DNA of 64,000 bases from Bactrocera neohumeralis (GCF_024586455.1 NC_065921.1:23004635-23068634), one strand, 5' to 3'. Counted from the first letter of the stretch, positions 11,801 to 22,170 are shown. A program made the numbers and translations. Notes: generated from the letters alone by a model not told the origin.

Positions 11801-13945
11801 ATTAAAAACTTAATTGACTCGTTTTTGTTAGGTATGGAAGGCATTGGAAATTTTATTTTATTTAATATATTCACATACTTGTATATACATACATATGTAA
11901 CTCGAATTGATAGCAATTATCTATATAATGCTCAAGCGAGTGAATTAATTAAGTCAATTAGGATATAAATTGAATTACCATTTGATTGTCTGCAAAATCC
12001 ATTTATTTTATTCCTAAATATTTCTATGCAATTAGAATGAGTTACTCAGTTAAGAAAAAAATATTATTATTGAACCTTTCTGGTCAATAATTTCGAGTTT
12101 AACGGTAAGAAAATGTCTGAATACAAAACGTGTCAACTGCAGAGCATTTTTGACAGATTTTCGCTCGTGTAAAACTCGGCTGAATTCATGGTTGTATAGT
12201 ACTCAATAATCCTCTACAAAAACTAATTTTGAAATTAATAGTTTTTGCAGAACAATTTCTTAGAAAATTTTTTCTTCTATCTTGCCAATCATTTTCTGTT
12301 TGAATTCTTCTCTATTTTATAATAATTATATTTCATCTTAATAATCTAACTTTTTGATAATATGTTAATTAATTTTATTCTTTCTTTAAACAGACCTTGC
12401 AAGCACTTATATATCCTTTTACTTTAATTTAGTGCCAATGAAGTATTAATTAGGTAATAAGTTAAATTATCTATTATTTCCTAATTGAGAACAATTACTC
12501 CAAATTTATTTAATTGTCTAATTAAAAACATGATTCGTCGTATAACCATTCACAGCTTCGGTGTTGTAATCCACTCAATAGCAATAATAGAAGCTTGAAA
12601 CAAACTGCAGAAAACTTAATATTTGATTTTCTCATGATCTTTTTCTGAAATATTTTAGTCCGCTTGCTCGTTATCTTCTCGCCCTTTTAAAAAGCCTCAA
12701 AAAAAGATCCTTCAACTATTTTGAAGTTGTTTTTCTTAAACTAAATATTTTCTAATCAAGCATTTTACAACTTTCAAATTCCAAAATGTTTTTCATTTAA
12801 CCTATTCGCAAATTTTGTGATTTTTATGTATGGTTCTTGAATGTTAGTAGAACTTTTGTACTCGCTTCACATCCAAAGTTCGAAAAGAACACTCGATCTC
12901 TTAACAAACCGAGTGAAAATCACGCTCTAAACTAACTTGCGCGCTGAGTTCTGTTAGTGGAACCTATAATATTTGAGAAAAATTCATATATAATCTTAAA
13001 TAATATTCTGTACGGAGAACATTTCACCTATTTTTTTTCAAGTGTACTAACAATTTGCATGTCACTACTCTTAGCAGTAGGTCGAAGCGTAGCTTAGCAA
13101 TTATTTTAAAAATGGAACAGCTACCCACTTTTCTCACCACACTTACACTAACACCTTAATCACCACAACCCTGCAACTGGAAAAATTGCTGCACACTTGG
13201 CCAGGTGTTGTCGCAACACCCGTCAACGGCGTCACCGTAGCGCTGTAAATTGGTGAAGGTGTGTCTGTGATGGCCACAATTGCCACTTAAACTTGTTCGG
13301 ATTTTATCGCGAATGTTTCATAAATATTATATCAGACTTTTAATGCCATACCATAAATGCCACACATTTTGTGGGTGTACCACGCTATGTGGCTGTAATT
13401 GTAGACGAACGCTTGTGGGTCAATATGTCAAATACACGTCAAAGTATTAAATATTTAACGCAGGCTCGTGTAAATACCTAAATGTAACTCTGCGTTTATT
13501 AAGCGGCTTTTACTTCAGCTGTGGTATAATGTCGAGAGTATTATCTGGTATATATTGAGAAGGGGTTTTAGCACTAAAATATGAAAATTTATTTATAATC
13601 ACAGCAAGTTTTTGTTACATATACACCACGAACTTAAAAGCAGGAAATAATATTGAGAAACTCTAGAAAAAATTTTAATTTCTTCAGTTAGAACAAGCTC
13701 TTAAGAAATTGATAATTCAACGTAAAACTTGAAAACCATAAGTGTTTTTAAGATCTCGACCATACTATATACTAATTATTTTAACATTATCATGTACTTT
13801 TTGTACTATATCATGTATTTTATCATAATCATGTACTCTAATATACACTTTATATTTTCTCTCTTCTTTCGCTCAGCAATGCTCTTCGCGCCAGAACTTC
13901 AGCAACCAGCATCCCAATGAAGTTTTTCGTAAAAACAATGTCTGA
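8521..13945 (+). CDS. Sema2a: Semaphorin-2 (Sema2a/2b-like), 3' five exons, partial
   Basis: Class 2 semaphorins are secreted axon-guidance ligands of plexin B in insects. Five exons (8521-8857, 9384-9547, 9682-9834, 9933-10041, 13877-13945) join in frame. The first base completes a codon begun upstream; then 276 codons and TGA follow. In order they give the last blades of the sema propeller (YTVYYVGTNLGRIYKI), a PSI domain (CNRRYDNCFRC, DPYCGWDK), one Ig domain with the cysteines of GCFVKIP and GRYDCHLGG, then a Lys/Arg-rich tail ending FRKNNV. There is no membrane segment, as expected for class 2. N-glycosylation sequons are NET, NIT, NKS and NFS. All introns are GT/AG. The protein should be about 700 residues, so well over half is missing from the window. 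Choice of Sema2a over Sema2b rests on remembered similarity and is less certain than the family call. Confidence 0.88.
9384..9547 (+). CDS. Sema2a: Sema2 exon: start of Ig domain
   Basis: The acceptor is CCGTTGCAG and the first codons read DVANETSDIC, which continue LDLLQ of the previous exon in phase 0. The exon holds the first Ig cysteine (HLGCFVKIP) and the core tryptophan (VTWYHH). It ends GGG-CG before the donor GTGCGT, splitting an Arg codon that is completed by the first base of the next exon. Reading through the donor gives non-conserved sequence and a stop, which supports the splice. Confidence 0.9.
9682..9834 (+). CDS. Sema2a: Sema2 exon: end of Ig domain
   Basis: This exon follows a 134-base intron ending TTCTCACAG. 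The first base completes Arg, then YEIKYSPTKYIETTERGLVV follows. The second Ig cysteine is in the canonical D-G-G-R-Y-D-C-H motif, and the sequon NIT lies near the end. It ends AG before the donor GTGAAT, leaving two bases of a codon. The frame is only visible after splicing. Confidence 0.9.
9933..10041 (+). CDS. Sema2a: Sema2 exon: post-Ig cysteine-containing tail
   Basis: This exon follows a 98-base intron ending CTTTCAG. The first base completes Arg, then CTPPNKSNDYQKIYSDWCHE and a charged Lys/Glu-rich stretch (EKYKTAMKSWEKKQA). It ends GCG in phase 0 before a consensus donor GTAAGT. The acidic/basic helix-like tail is typical of the C-terminus of secreted class 2 semaphorins. Confidence 0.88.
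10042..13876 (+). other. Sema2 last intron (3.8 kb)
   Basis: The intron runs from GTAAGT to TCGCTCAG. It contains a reversed LINE fragment (10925-11560). On both sides lies AT-rich DNA with repeated AATTA/TTAATTG words. No coding exon is recognisable inside it. The stretch 12540-13870 is AT-rich with no gene or clear repeat. Confidence 0.8.
10925..11560 (-). mobile_element. LINE 3' fragment with RNase H tail, in Sema2 intron
   Basis: The minus-strand frames 11342-11545 and 11000-11326 abut in different frames. They encode an RNase H-like end (LHFYWVPCHLGIEGNEIVNE) and then the zinc-knuckle-like C-terminal region (MGLTDREDCRKCLEQ, ETIEHLLCTF). After the stop comes a 3' terminus GTGGCTCATTGGCC-TACCAGACTAACCTAACC. 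The fragment at 19690-20200 has the same terminus. It is 5'-truncated, as is normal for LINEs, and lies antisense to Sema2. Confidence 0.8.
13877..13945 (+). CDS. Sema2a: Sema2 terminal coding exon with stop
   Basis: A polypyrimidine acceptor (CTTCTTTCGCTCAG) precedes QCSSRQNFSNQHPNEVFRK-NNV and TGA. The phase 0 entry matches the previous exon. The tail of this short 22-residue exon agrees with my memory of the fly Sema2 C-terminus. It is too short to be noticed by ORF length and was placed by splice phase and by the C-terminal sequence. Confidence 0.85.
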   Translation, partial: QCSSRQNFSNQHPNEVFRKNNV

Positions 13946-15190
13946 TATCAAGAAAATCAACTGCAACTAACTTCCATAAAACTGCATCTATAAGAGGTAA
14001 AGATTGATCGCGAACAACTAATGGCTATCAACTGAGGAGTTGGCGAACTGAGCGGTTAAAATTGACATGTTAAGAGACTAACTAGCGACTGGTAATAAAG
14101 ATGTAACGTGAGGAGCTTTCATATATAGTATGTCTAATATTATGAAAGCTTGGCAACGGTGAAGAGGTTTAAAATTGAGTACTAGATATGGCACCAAAGG
14201 GCGGCGTGCATGAAAGCTTTTAATATTTTAAGTTCACAAGATCGAGAAACATCGATACTACATTAGATACATACTTATAGACCAACATTCAAGCGTTCAT
14301 GAAAAGTTAAAAATTTAATTAATGACATAAAACAGTTATAAAATAAAATTTAACAAGCATAAACAAAATTGAATACACTCAAGCAATCGCATTATAGCTA
14401 AAAAAATACAAAATATTAAGTTAAAAAAATAACAAAAAATTAATACTGTAAGATACTTAAAATTAATAATAAACAACTTAAAATGAACCAAACAAAAGCA
14501 GATAAAAAACACAAAAACAACACAAACATAAAGCAAGCAAAGCAAAAATCTACAAAACCAACGAAAGTTCCCGCATTGAAACATGGTTGAAACACACACT
14601 TTGAAACAAGAACATAAAAATAATTAAAGTAAAAATAGCACAGGATTACAAGCATAAAGGCGATCCTTAAATGCGTAAAGCAAAAAAAGCTTAAACAGCC
14701 ATACAAATACAAAAAAAAAATGCAATTAAAAAACACTCATGCATGCATAGACCAGCATAACAACAACAAACAGTAAATAAATCATTTACACAAATGAAAA
14801 AATGTGAAGCGCAATGCAAAAACAACAAAAGCACAAACAGATTATTGGTAAAACGATAAATACAAAAGCAACGCGGCTTAATTTTTTCGCAATAAATAGG
14901 CGTTAAATACATAGGCTAATAAATATTGACAGTAAAAACAATAATTATACACAAATTAAATCATGAAGAAGGCGGGAAAAAAGGCAAGCTGTGTAGCACA
15001 TGCAATTGGCAACAATTCAAATTCAATAAAAGGCAATACATTTTTTTGAAGAGACCGTAAACAATTGGCGCCGAACTGATAGCATTAAGTTACCATTTTT
15101 TACAAGCTCATAATTTTACAATAACAACAGCAAGCAAATCTAGCAGTTGAAACAAAGTTTAAAAGCAGGCGGTTTAAGCAAGAACATAGC
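13946..15190 (+). other. Probable Sema2 3' untranslated region
   Basis: After the TGA the + strand becomes strikingly rich in A, with CAA and AAAC words, especially 14300-14950. This is common in dipteran 3' UTRs. AATAAA hexamers occur near 14085, 14890, 14920 and 15025, so one or more poly(A) sites are possible, but none can be chosen from sequence alone. Apparent open frames on the minus strand here (14336-14912) are by-products of the A-rich composition. A longer UTR reaching the A-rich AATAAA-containing stretch near 18400 cannot be excluded. Confidence 0.55.
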
Positions 15191-15453
15191 GGTATAAGAA
15201 TGTAAGTAGAATCATGGTACTACAGATTTTAGCTTTTGAGGTTAGATTACATTTTTCAAGAGTTTTCCAATGCATTAATGGGTTAACTTAACTTTTATAT
15301 TGTCAACACGAATTACTCCTGAGCCTTTCTTATAAAATATTAAAAATGAAAGAAGCTTTTATACATACTTTTCTATTCTCAAATCGAGTTACAACTGAGC
15401 TTTTCGTATAAAAGGTCACACATTTTTAAACATCAGTATTCTATTAAGTTAGT
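15191..15453. other. AT-rich spacer with a degenerate repeat pair
   Basis: Two similar blocks, ATTACTCCTGAGCCTTTCTTA at about 15311 and GTTACAACTGAGCTTTTCGTA at about 15386, precede the tandem array. No gene. Confidence 0.45.
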
Positions 15454-15920
15454 ACAAGTGATAGCGTCTGTTAGTTAGGAACCTTGAAAGATTTTATTCA
15501 AAATTTCGAAGCTTAAAGCTTAGGTCAAAGTTTACATTTTTTATTTACTGTACATACATCTGTGTATGATACAAGTAAAAGCATCTGTAACTTTTTGAGC
15601 CTTGAAAGCTTTTGCTCAAAATTGTGAGCTTAAAGCTCAGGTCAGCACTCGATCAGAACCCCACATGTTATTTGATATGATCTTTGATTAGTACAAGTAG
15701 CAGAGCTCGTAATTTTATCAACCTTGAAAGCTTTTGTTTAAAGTTCCGAAGCTTAAAGCTCAAATCAGCACTTCACACGCCCCTACATGTTATTCTGTGT
15801 TTGAAACAAGTGATAGCGCCTGTTACTTAATGATCTTTGAAAGCTTTTGCTTAAAATTTCTCAGCTTAAGCTTTCTCAAATCAGCACTCCATAAGAGCGT
15901 ATAACTTGCTACACATATTT
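15454..15920. repeat. Tandem array, four diverged units of about 113-122 bp
   Basis: Units begin with ACAAGT at 15454, 15571, 15693 and 15806. Each contains (A)CCTTGAAAG-CTTTTG or a variant, then GCTTAAAGCTT or GCTTAAAGCTC, and usually GGTCAGCACT or AATCAGCACT. They are diverged but in the same order and spacing, so this is a real tandem repeat. It contains many AAGCTT palindromes. No coding potential. It lies 1.5 kb past the Sema2 stop. Confidence 0.75.
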
Positions 15921-16861
15921 TTGTCTTAAAAATTACGCTAAAATACTGATGTTAACACTCTTGTCTCAATATTCCATCAATATCTAAAGCTTAAATAAAG
16001 TTTTAATATCAGTCACGGACAAATATGATATTCTATAACCTTAACGTAGTAAATATTAACACCACCTATCTCTTTCGCAATAAATACAATCATGTTTCAA
16101 ATTTTTTTCAGCTATATTTAACGTTTTTGCTTAACGAAAAATTAAGTTTGAAAAAAAAAATATTCTTGGCAATTTGATATATTTTAGATTTTTGTTTAGA
16201 AAAAAGTCCGAAAGCTCTGAGTTGAATATTATAGAAAGAGGCAGAGACGAAATTGATCGTGCAGTTTTCTAAAAACTTTTTGGTTTCTAAAATATATGCA
16301 GTCAACCATAAAAGCTTTTTTTAGAACTTAAAGTTCACTGAATTAACTATTTCAAGAGTACGTGGCAGAAAAATATCATGCGATTTTCTAAGTAAATTGT
16401 AGGTGTAATAGAAAAAAATTTTTTTGGAGCTTAAAGCTTTACACGGTTCTCGAGAAAAACTGTGGTTAGCAAAATTCTGTAAATCTTGTACCAAATTGGC
16501 AATAAGTTAAAAATTACAAAAATGTTTTCTTGGAATATTATTTACAGTTACATAAAAGTTCACATTATCGAAATATAATTCAGGTCACTCCAAAAGCGCT
16601 GCCTTAAACTTGTTCAGTTGTTGATATGAAAAGCTCTTATGTATTCTTTACTAAATGTTTCGTAGAAACAATTTAATCTGCTGAATAAAGGAACACTGAA
16701 AACTCTTGGGAAAAAGCTTAAAATATGCTCAAAGCTTAGACCATAAACTTCAAGCGTTTGTAAGCTATTACAAATTCACTTTAAATACAAAAAATCGCAA
16801 CGAATTCAACAGTTTTATTTTGCCCCTACGCTTGAAACTGCGTTGAAGGAATAATACTTTA
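15921..16861. other. AAGCTT-rich AT-rich DNA, no gene
   Basis: Words such as GCTTAAAGCTT and its relatives continue to recur (about 16325, 16430 and 16710-16735) without a clear period. This suggests eroded extension of the array. No open frame of interest. Confidence 0.45.
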
Positions 16862-17090
16862 CAGGTTGTCCCAAATTTAGATTTACCGCTATTTCAATTA
16901 ATCTTCAGAGTTGACGAAGTTGAAACACTATAAAGATCATATTTTGTTTGAAATTTTCAAACTGCGGCCGCGAAACTTTCATTGCTTTTGAAATATTGAT
17001 CAATAATAAAAACACATTGTTCTATTGAGTAACGCTCCTTTTTTCTTAAGCCTAAACTGTCAGCCGTCGCTTTTTTTGGGGACACCTTGC
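16862..17090. mobile_element. Candidate short inverted-repeat element (MITE-like)
   Basis: The left end CAGGTTGTCCCAAATTTAG is matched on the opposite strand at the right end by GCAAGGTGTCCCCAAAAAAAG. Ends of about 15 bases are imperfect and enclose about 200 bases with no coding frame. A target-site duplication is not clear, so the call is tentative. Confidence 0.4.
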
Positions 17091-17236
17091 ATTCAGTTCC
17101 AATCTTGCGTTTACTTTTGGAAGCGCTTTATACAAGTATATCACCATGACTTTTTTTGATTAAAAACACATAAATTTACCGCTTAAAATACTCTATCGCC
17201 AGCTCAAGTCTATAACTAAAGCTCACATACTATATA

Positions 17237-17387
17237 TCGTCACCTAAAATGCAAAATAACGTATCATCATATTTTATAACGAAAACCCAAATTTTGTTCC
17301 AATATGAGTAATTTCTATTATAACGATTTTCCTTCGCCTCTAAACTTTTGAAAAATGATGCTACGTTATTTTGCATTTTAGGTGACG
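17237..17387. mobile_element. MITE-like element with long terminal inverted repeats
   Basis: TCGTCACCTAAAATGCAAAA and the following TAACGTA-CATCAT-TTTT at the left (17237-17275) recur as a near-perfect reverse complement at 17351-17387. One substitution and one extra base separate the arms. The interior is about 75 bases and non-coding. Total 151 bp. The size and arm length fit a miniature inverted-repeat transposable element. The superfamily cannot be assigned and no target duplication is obvious. Confidence 0.7.
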
Positions 17388-18690
17388 AAATACTCTTCAG
17401 ACCGTTTGCGTTGCCTCTAAACTAAACTATCTATTTTCCTTTCAATGAACTAGTATTAAACAGAATTTTGAATAAATGCATGTGTAGACGAAATCATAAG
17501 AAATAAATTACGCGTATTAAAAGTGAAAATCGACAAGCAATGTGATGTTAAGTTTGAATGCATTTAACTATTATTGAGAGAAAAACAACTATAACTATGA
17601 GCAATTTCGCTTGAAACCTATGAAGTATTTGCTACATAAAAGTAAAAAAAAAACTAATGAAAATTTAACCAATGCACCTTAAGTTACTCTAATATATTTT
17701 TAATCACAAAATACATACTTTAAACATATAAAATAAAATAAAACATAATCTAACAAAAGTAAATGAAAAGTAGAAAAATGCGCAAAAGCAACAGCAGTCC
17801 ATAGCTTTTAAGTCAAAGTGCATTCGACTATTTAAATGGAATGTTTAACAGCAAAAAGAACAAAAGGGAATCAATTCCTTTGGTCATTTTATATAATTTC
17901 TCATGAAAACATTTTTAGTTTTGCGTAATAAAAATTTAATAAATCAGTAAATACTTGAAAGCGTATTGCCTTTTTTAAAATACGACAAATTGCAAGAAGA
18001 ATTCCTAGCAATGCATTTACTTTTTATTAAAACAAAGTATTTCCACTAAAATAACGCAAAATCGAAAAGCATAATATTATTTTAAAATCCTGCTCTTCAC
18101 TTCATCACACATTTCTTGACTTGTTTGGGAACCACTCGTACTTATCGTAAATGTTTGTTGCATTTTATTCTCATAAAATCAATCTAAAAGTTATATACAT
18201 ACATACATATCTGTTCGTACATTTGTGTGTGCATTTCTGTAGTTAAGTTAAATTTTTGATAGTACATTGTAATTTAAAGATAAACAAAAAGCAAAACAAA
18301 AGAAAATAATTTTAAATGCATGTTTCTCTTATTTTCATAATTTTTTTAAACTAGTACTTAAGTGCTTAAACGTAAGAAAGATTATTAATGAAATAAAATA
18401 AATATTATTAAAAAAAATAATAAATTTTAAATTGTTTTCAATACAATCAATAGTTTTTAAAATTTTGAATTAATTATTAGAAATATTTTAATAAATATTT
18501 ATTTAAATATTTTTTCTACAATTTTAATGTCAAATAACTTTAACTTTTAGCATAATACAGTAATGCTCTCAGCTTTTTTCACAAATTTGGATACTTTGTT
18601 CTAGGAGCCAATCTTCAAGAGGCCCTAGAGAGGAAGCAATATCTGGGGGTGAGCACGATTTCTCTGCTTCAAATTATCTTCAATCTAAAA
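17388..18690. other. A-rich non-coding DNA
   Basis: Two + strand A-rich stretches (17580-17860 and 18250-18440) contain several AATAAA words. They are similar in texture to the region after the Sema2 stop and could be a distal 3' UTR. No open frame and no recognisable repeat. Confidence 0.4.
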
Positions 18691-18691
18691 A

Positions 18692-19560
18692 CCGATATTA
18701 GAAAAAGTAGTAAGACTTTGTTCATAATTTTAAAATTCTTAATTTATTTTCGAAAATCTATGTCGACCCCAACAAAGTAATTCTCCATGGCCAATACACT
18801 TGGAATGAATGCAGTGTGCGACCCATAATTCCAGCCCCTTTTTACGAAAAGCTTTGCGCAAACGTCGCAAAACACTCAAAAAGTATTTCCCGTTTCCAGT
18901 TTGGACAGTCGAAAGGAATTTGAAAAAAGGAGTACACCGCACTTTGATAAAGGAAGAAAACTGTCTTTATTTTTGACCTGCTTTGATGCAGTTTTTCCGA
19001 CAGCGGTTCTCCTTTGCCACGATATTCGGACAATTGATCGTCTATTCCCGGGTTGAATATAGATCAAAGACGCATTGCCAGTAATAATACGTTTCATGAC
19101 ATCCTGTGAATCGCAAATTGAGTGAATTTCAAACCTATCACCCTTTCACTTTTCTTAGGACCAATGATCCTTCAAAATGCTTTTCACTGATCCTTCCTAT
19201 AGCTCAACGAAGCCAGTAAGATTTCTGACGGTTATTGACAGCAATTCCTTCTGAACGTCAAGGCGTTCTCATCCCTCTTGGAAAAATTTGTACTAATCAA
19301 AAACACTTGCTCGAGGCAAATACTTATCACCGAAGACCTTTTCCAACATTCTGAACGTTTTGGCACCAGAAATCTGATTCCGCACACAAAATTTAATGGA
19401 ACTTCTTGCTTGAATAATTTTACTCATCGTAAAAAACCTCGAATGCACTTTATGTAATTCAGAAAGACATGCGTATACTAAACGCTATTTTGATATGACA
19501 TTTGGTACAGATGTCACTGACAGTTGAACCAGCCCAGAAATACAATATTTCGACAAATGA
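18692..19560 (-). mobile_element. Mariner element (SETMAR-like family), internally deleted
   Basis: Minus strand from about 19430 gives, across frameshifts and stops, the order expected for a mariner transposase. Order: N-terminal FCVRNQISGAKTFRMLEKVF, a VKSILKDHW-like helix, MKRIITGNAS (the first catalytic D lost), KNKDSFLPLSKCGVL and LRRLRKAFRKKGLELWVAHC. The sequence then jumps to the C-terminal HGELLCWG-like end. The stretch with the second and third catalytic residues is deleted, unlike the copy at 39200-40310. The left terminal repeat AGTAGTAAGACTTTGTTC is at about 18707-18723. Confidence 0.75.
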
Positions 19561-19684
19561 TTGGGTTTTTCGCACGAAATTTAAATTGAAAACTTTTCGC
19601 CAACGTTTCGAAGAAAATGTATTATTTTTTTTGTTTTTGTGAAGAAATCTACAATTGAAAGTAGCTTAAAATCGTGTTCAGAGG

Positions 19685-20205
19685 TTCGAGAGCTTTAAGA
19701 ACCGCTCCTCCGCGGCTCTTGAACTTGTGCTAAACGTGCGATTAATGGCTGCAGGAGAACTTACGCATAGAACCTTCGGGCATACTAGGTCAATTGGTAA
19801 TAACAATTTTAAAGTCAACATCTACGTGAATAGCCAAGGAGCGATCGAGACTTTAATCTCGTTTCGCATATTGGTCAAAAATGCTTTGGAAAAAAGGGCA
19901 GTGAAGAGGGTTGTCAGAACCAAGCAACTGTATGTGTACTGGATTTCAGGTCACAAAGGCATCAGGGGCAATGAGATAGGAGACGAAATTGCTAAGAGTG
20001 ATCTACGGTTGTCTCCCAAAAACATAATCAGCATGATCAGTGGGTCCCCAGAATCTATTAAAATTCGCGTTAAGTGCAGGCATCTTGAAGGAGACTACTC
20101 CATATGAGCTTTGTAACGGAGCTCCATGTGGTATCGCTAAGGAAAAAAACTGGTCTTTGTGTGGCTCATTACTATACCAAACTAACCTTACCTAACCTTA
20201 GTTTC
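19685..20205 (+). mobile_element. LINE 3' fragment with RNase H domain
   Basis: The open frame 19727-20107 (126 codons) ends with an RNase H signature. It has IYVNSQGAIETLISFR, in which the usual Asp of the TDSQAA motif is Asn, then LYVYWISGHKGIRGNEIGDE and GSPESIKIRVKCRHLEGDYS. The terminus GTGGCTCATTACTATACC and ACTAACCTTACCTAACCTTA matches that of the intronic fragment at 10925. The fragment is 5'-truncated and the catalytic Asp change makes it inactive. Confidence 0.78.
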
Positions 20206-21879
20206 GAGCCTTACCTTTCTTTTAAATACCTATAATTTATTTCAAGTGTTGCGTATTGAAAACGTAAAAAAATTGTATAGCTACCTTTTTTGGAGTAATT
20301 TGTCATATGAGCCATTCAATAAGATAAAACTGGTCTAAACTATGTAGAACACAACTTGCTAGCATTCTCAAAGAAACCACTATATTGAAGCATCTGCTTA
20401 CTTTTTTTATCAATTCAACTCGTTAACTTTGCAGTTGCTTTTGCATGTCAATTCTTTGTCAAAAGAGTAGTGCTTAAAGTTCGCTATTAGAAAATGGCAA
20501 ATCGAAGAGAGCTATTATTATATGCAGGATGGGAACCACTATAATTTGAACAAATATCACATATCTGACAATTTCTGAGGTTTGGGGTTGGGATTACTAC
20601 TTGTATTTTGTAGCTTTTGATTCGATTTCTTAGTCATCTTAGTAAAGTAAACAAATAACGTTCGAATCTCAGTGCGTCAAATTCAATGACAGTCAAAATC
20701 AAGCCAGAGAGGTTGTTAGTTAGGTTTTTGTACAGTTTTTGATAGAAGAGAAAAATCAAGTATGTACTTAGCAATAAAGTTCCTTTGCCATCACAATTCA
20801 TATTGACAGCATTTTTCATTTCAAAATTTTACTATTGTCATTTTAGCGTCACACAATTTGACATTATGGTGGTATAATGAACATCTGGCAATAGAAGAGC
20901 AATATGAGAATGGCAATACGAATACCAATCCTTCTAACATAATAGGTCTTCACATAAATTCTCCATCATATCGTCGTTAGACTGGCCCATTTAAAATATT
21001 TTTTTCATAATTCCTTTTATAAGTTATAAGAAAGCAGTATCAGCAATCACGTGGCTTGTTTCGGTACACCGGAGAGAGGCTTCCCTCCAATTGCTAAATA
21101 ATCTTCCACTTAATTCAATTATAACTTATTATTTTCATTTTTGATACATTTATAATGGAATACCCGTCGGTTTGTAATGTCAACGCCGAACCTTCACTGT
21201 AAACTCTGCTTAACTTGTTATACAGTATTATAAGTTAGTTCTTTTTCTGCATATTAAAGGTGCTGTTGTACAAAGGATGCTGCTGCGTTGTCTTTAAAAA
21301 AACTCTGTGTTTGTTGTAAGTGGTGCTGTAGCAAGCCAAAATGAGTCAAGTGAGCTACAACACGAGCACTCCTTGTTTAAGGTATAACACGACTGCCACA
21401 CCATCGACCATATTTGATCGGTATATATTTTTGGGTTACTTTTAGTCTCTTCGATTGTGACTCCACGGAGTATAAAAATGAAAATTTGTTAATGGGACGG
21501 GACTAATAATATTCCACTCAACCAGGAACTGCAAATAATCACCAATGGGTAAAATGAATAAACTTTAATTTACGCACATGTCCCTTACTTACAAGAGCGC
21601 AATTCAATTACTAAAGGAACTTTATTATACACATTAGGGGAGTTTCTTATTATTAAAAACACAACTTTTGCAATATATATTGTACCTAAACTTTGCCTCA
21701 TATCGGTTTAACTTTTTCCAACGCCTTGAGACATAAATTCTAGAACCTACCGCTGAAGGTGAAGAAGTGTCATAAAAGTGTCAAAATCCAGAACTCGCTA
21801 AGAAGACACGAACAAAACAATGTATATGTATACTCTGAATCGCCTTTAATAAATAACCTATAAAATTCCATAACTAAAC
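20206..21879. other. Intergenic DNA, no gene seen
   Basis: AT-rich. Frames are short and match nothing I know. Parts of 21500-21880 (for example TAATATTCCACTCAACC and CACATGTCCCTTACTTAC) look like eroded dispersed repeat, but I cannot assign them. Confidence 0.45.
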
Positions 21880-22170
21880 ACTAAATATATATTTTTTAAA
21901 TAGGCATAGCTCCGCCCTCTAATAGGTTTAACGTACATATCTCCTAAACTACCCAAGCTTCATACAACAACCCACTTTACTTAGAACAAATCCTTTAAGA
22001 ACCCCTGCCGACAGTGTACAAATTGGTGAAATCGGATTATAACCCATATAACGGTTTGTTAAAAACTAATAACTTTACTTGTTTCTTGATTTTTTATCAT
22101 TTAGTGTCCGAAACTAAAATTACTCTAGGTGAATTATCCCATATCAATACTAGGAGCCTTTGGAATAGGT
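21880..22170 (-). repeat. DINE-like repeat, family 2, internal fragment
   Basis: Contains GGCATAGCTCCGCCC, GTACATATCTCCTAAACTAC, GGTGAAATCGGATTATAACC and CATATAACGGTTTGTT. These internal words are shared in the same order with 36930-37060 and, inverted, with 26180-26330. Neither terminus is preserved. Confidence 0.55.

Noticed and set aside
14336..14912. Cys/Phe-rich minus-strand frames that look like membrane proteins
   Set aside because: They are the complement of A-rich probable 3' UTR of Sema2. Phe, Leu and Cys arise from TTT/TGT runs.
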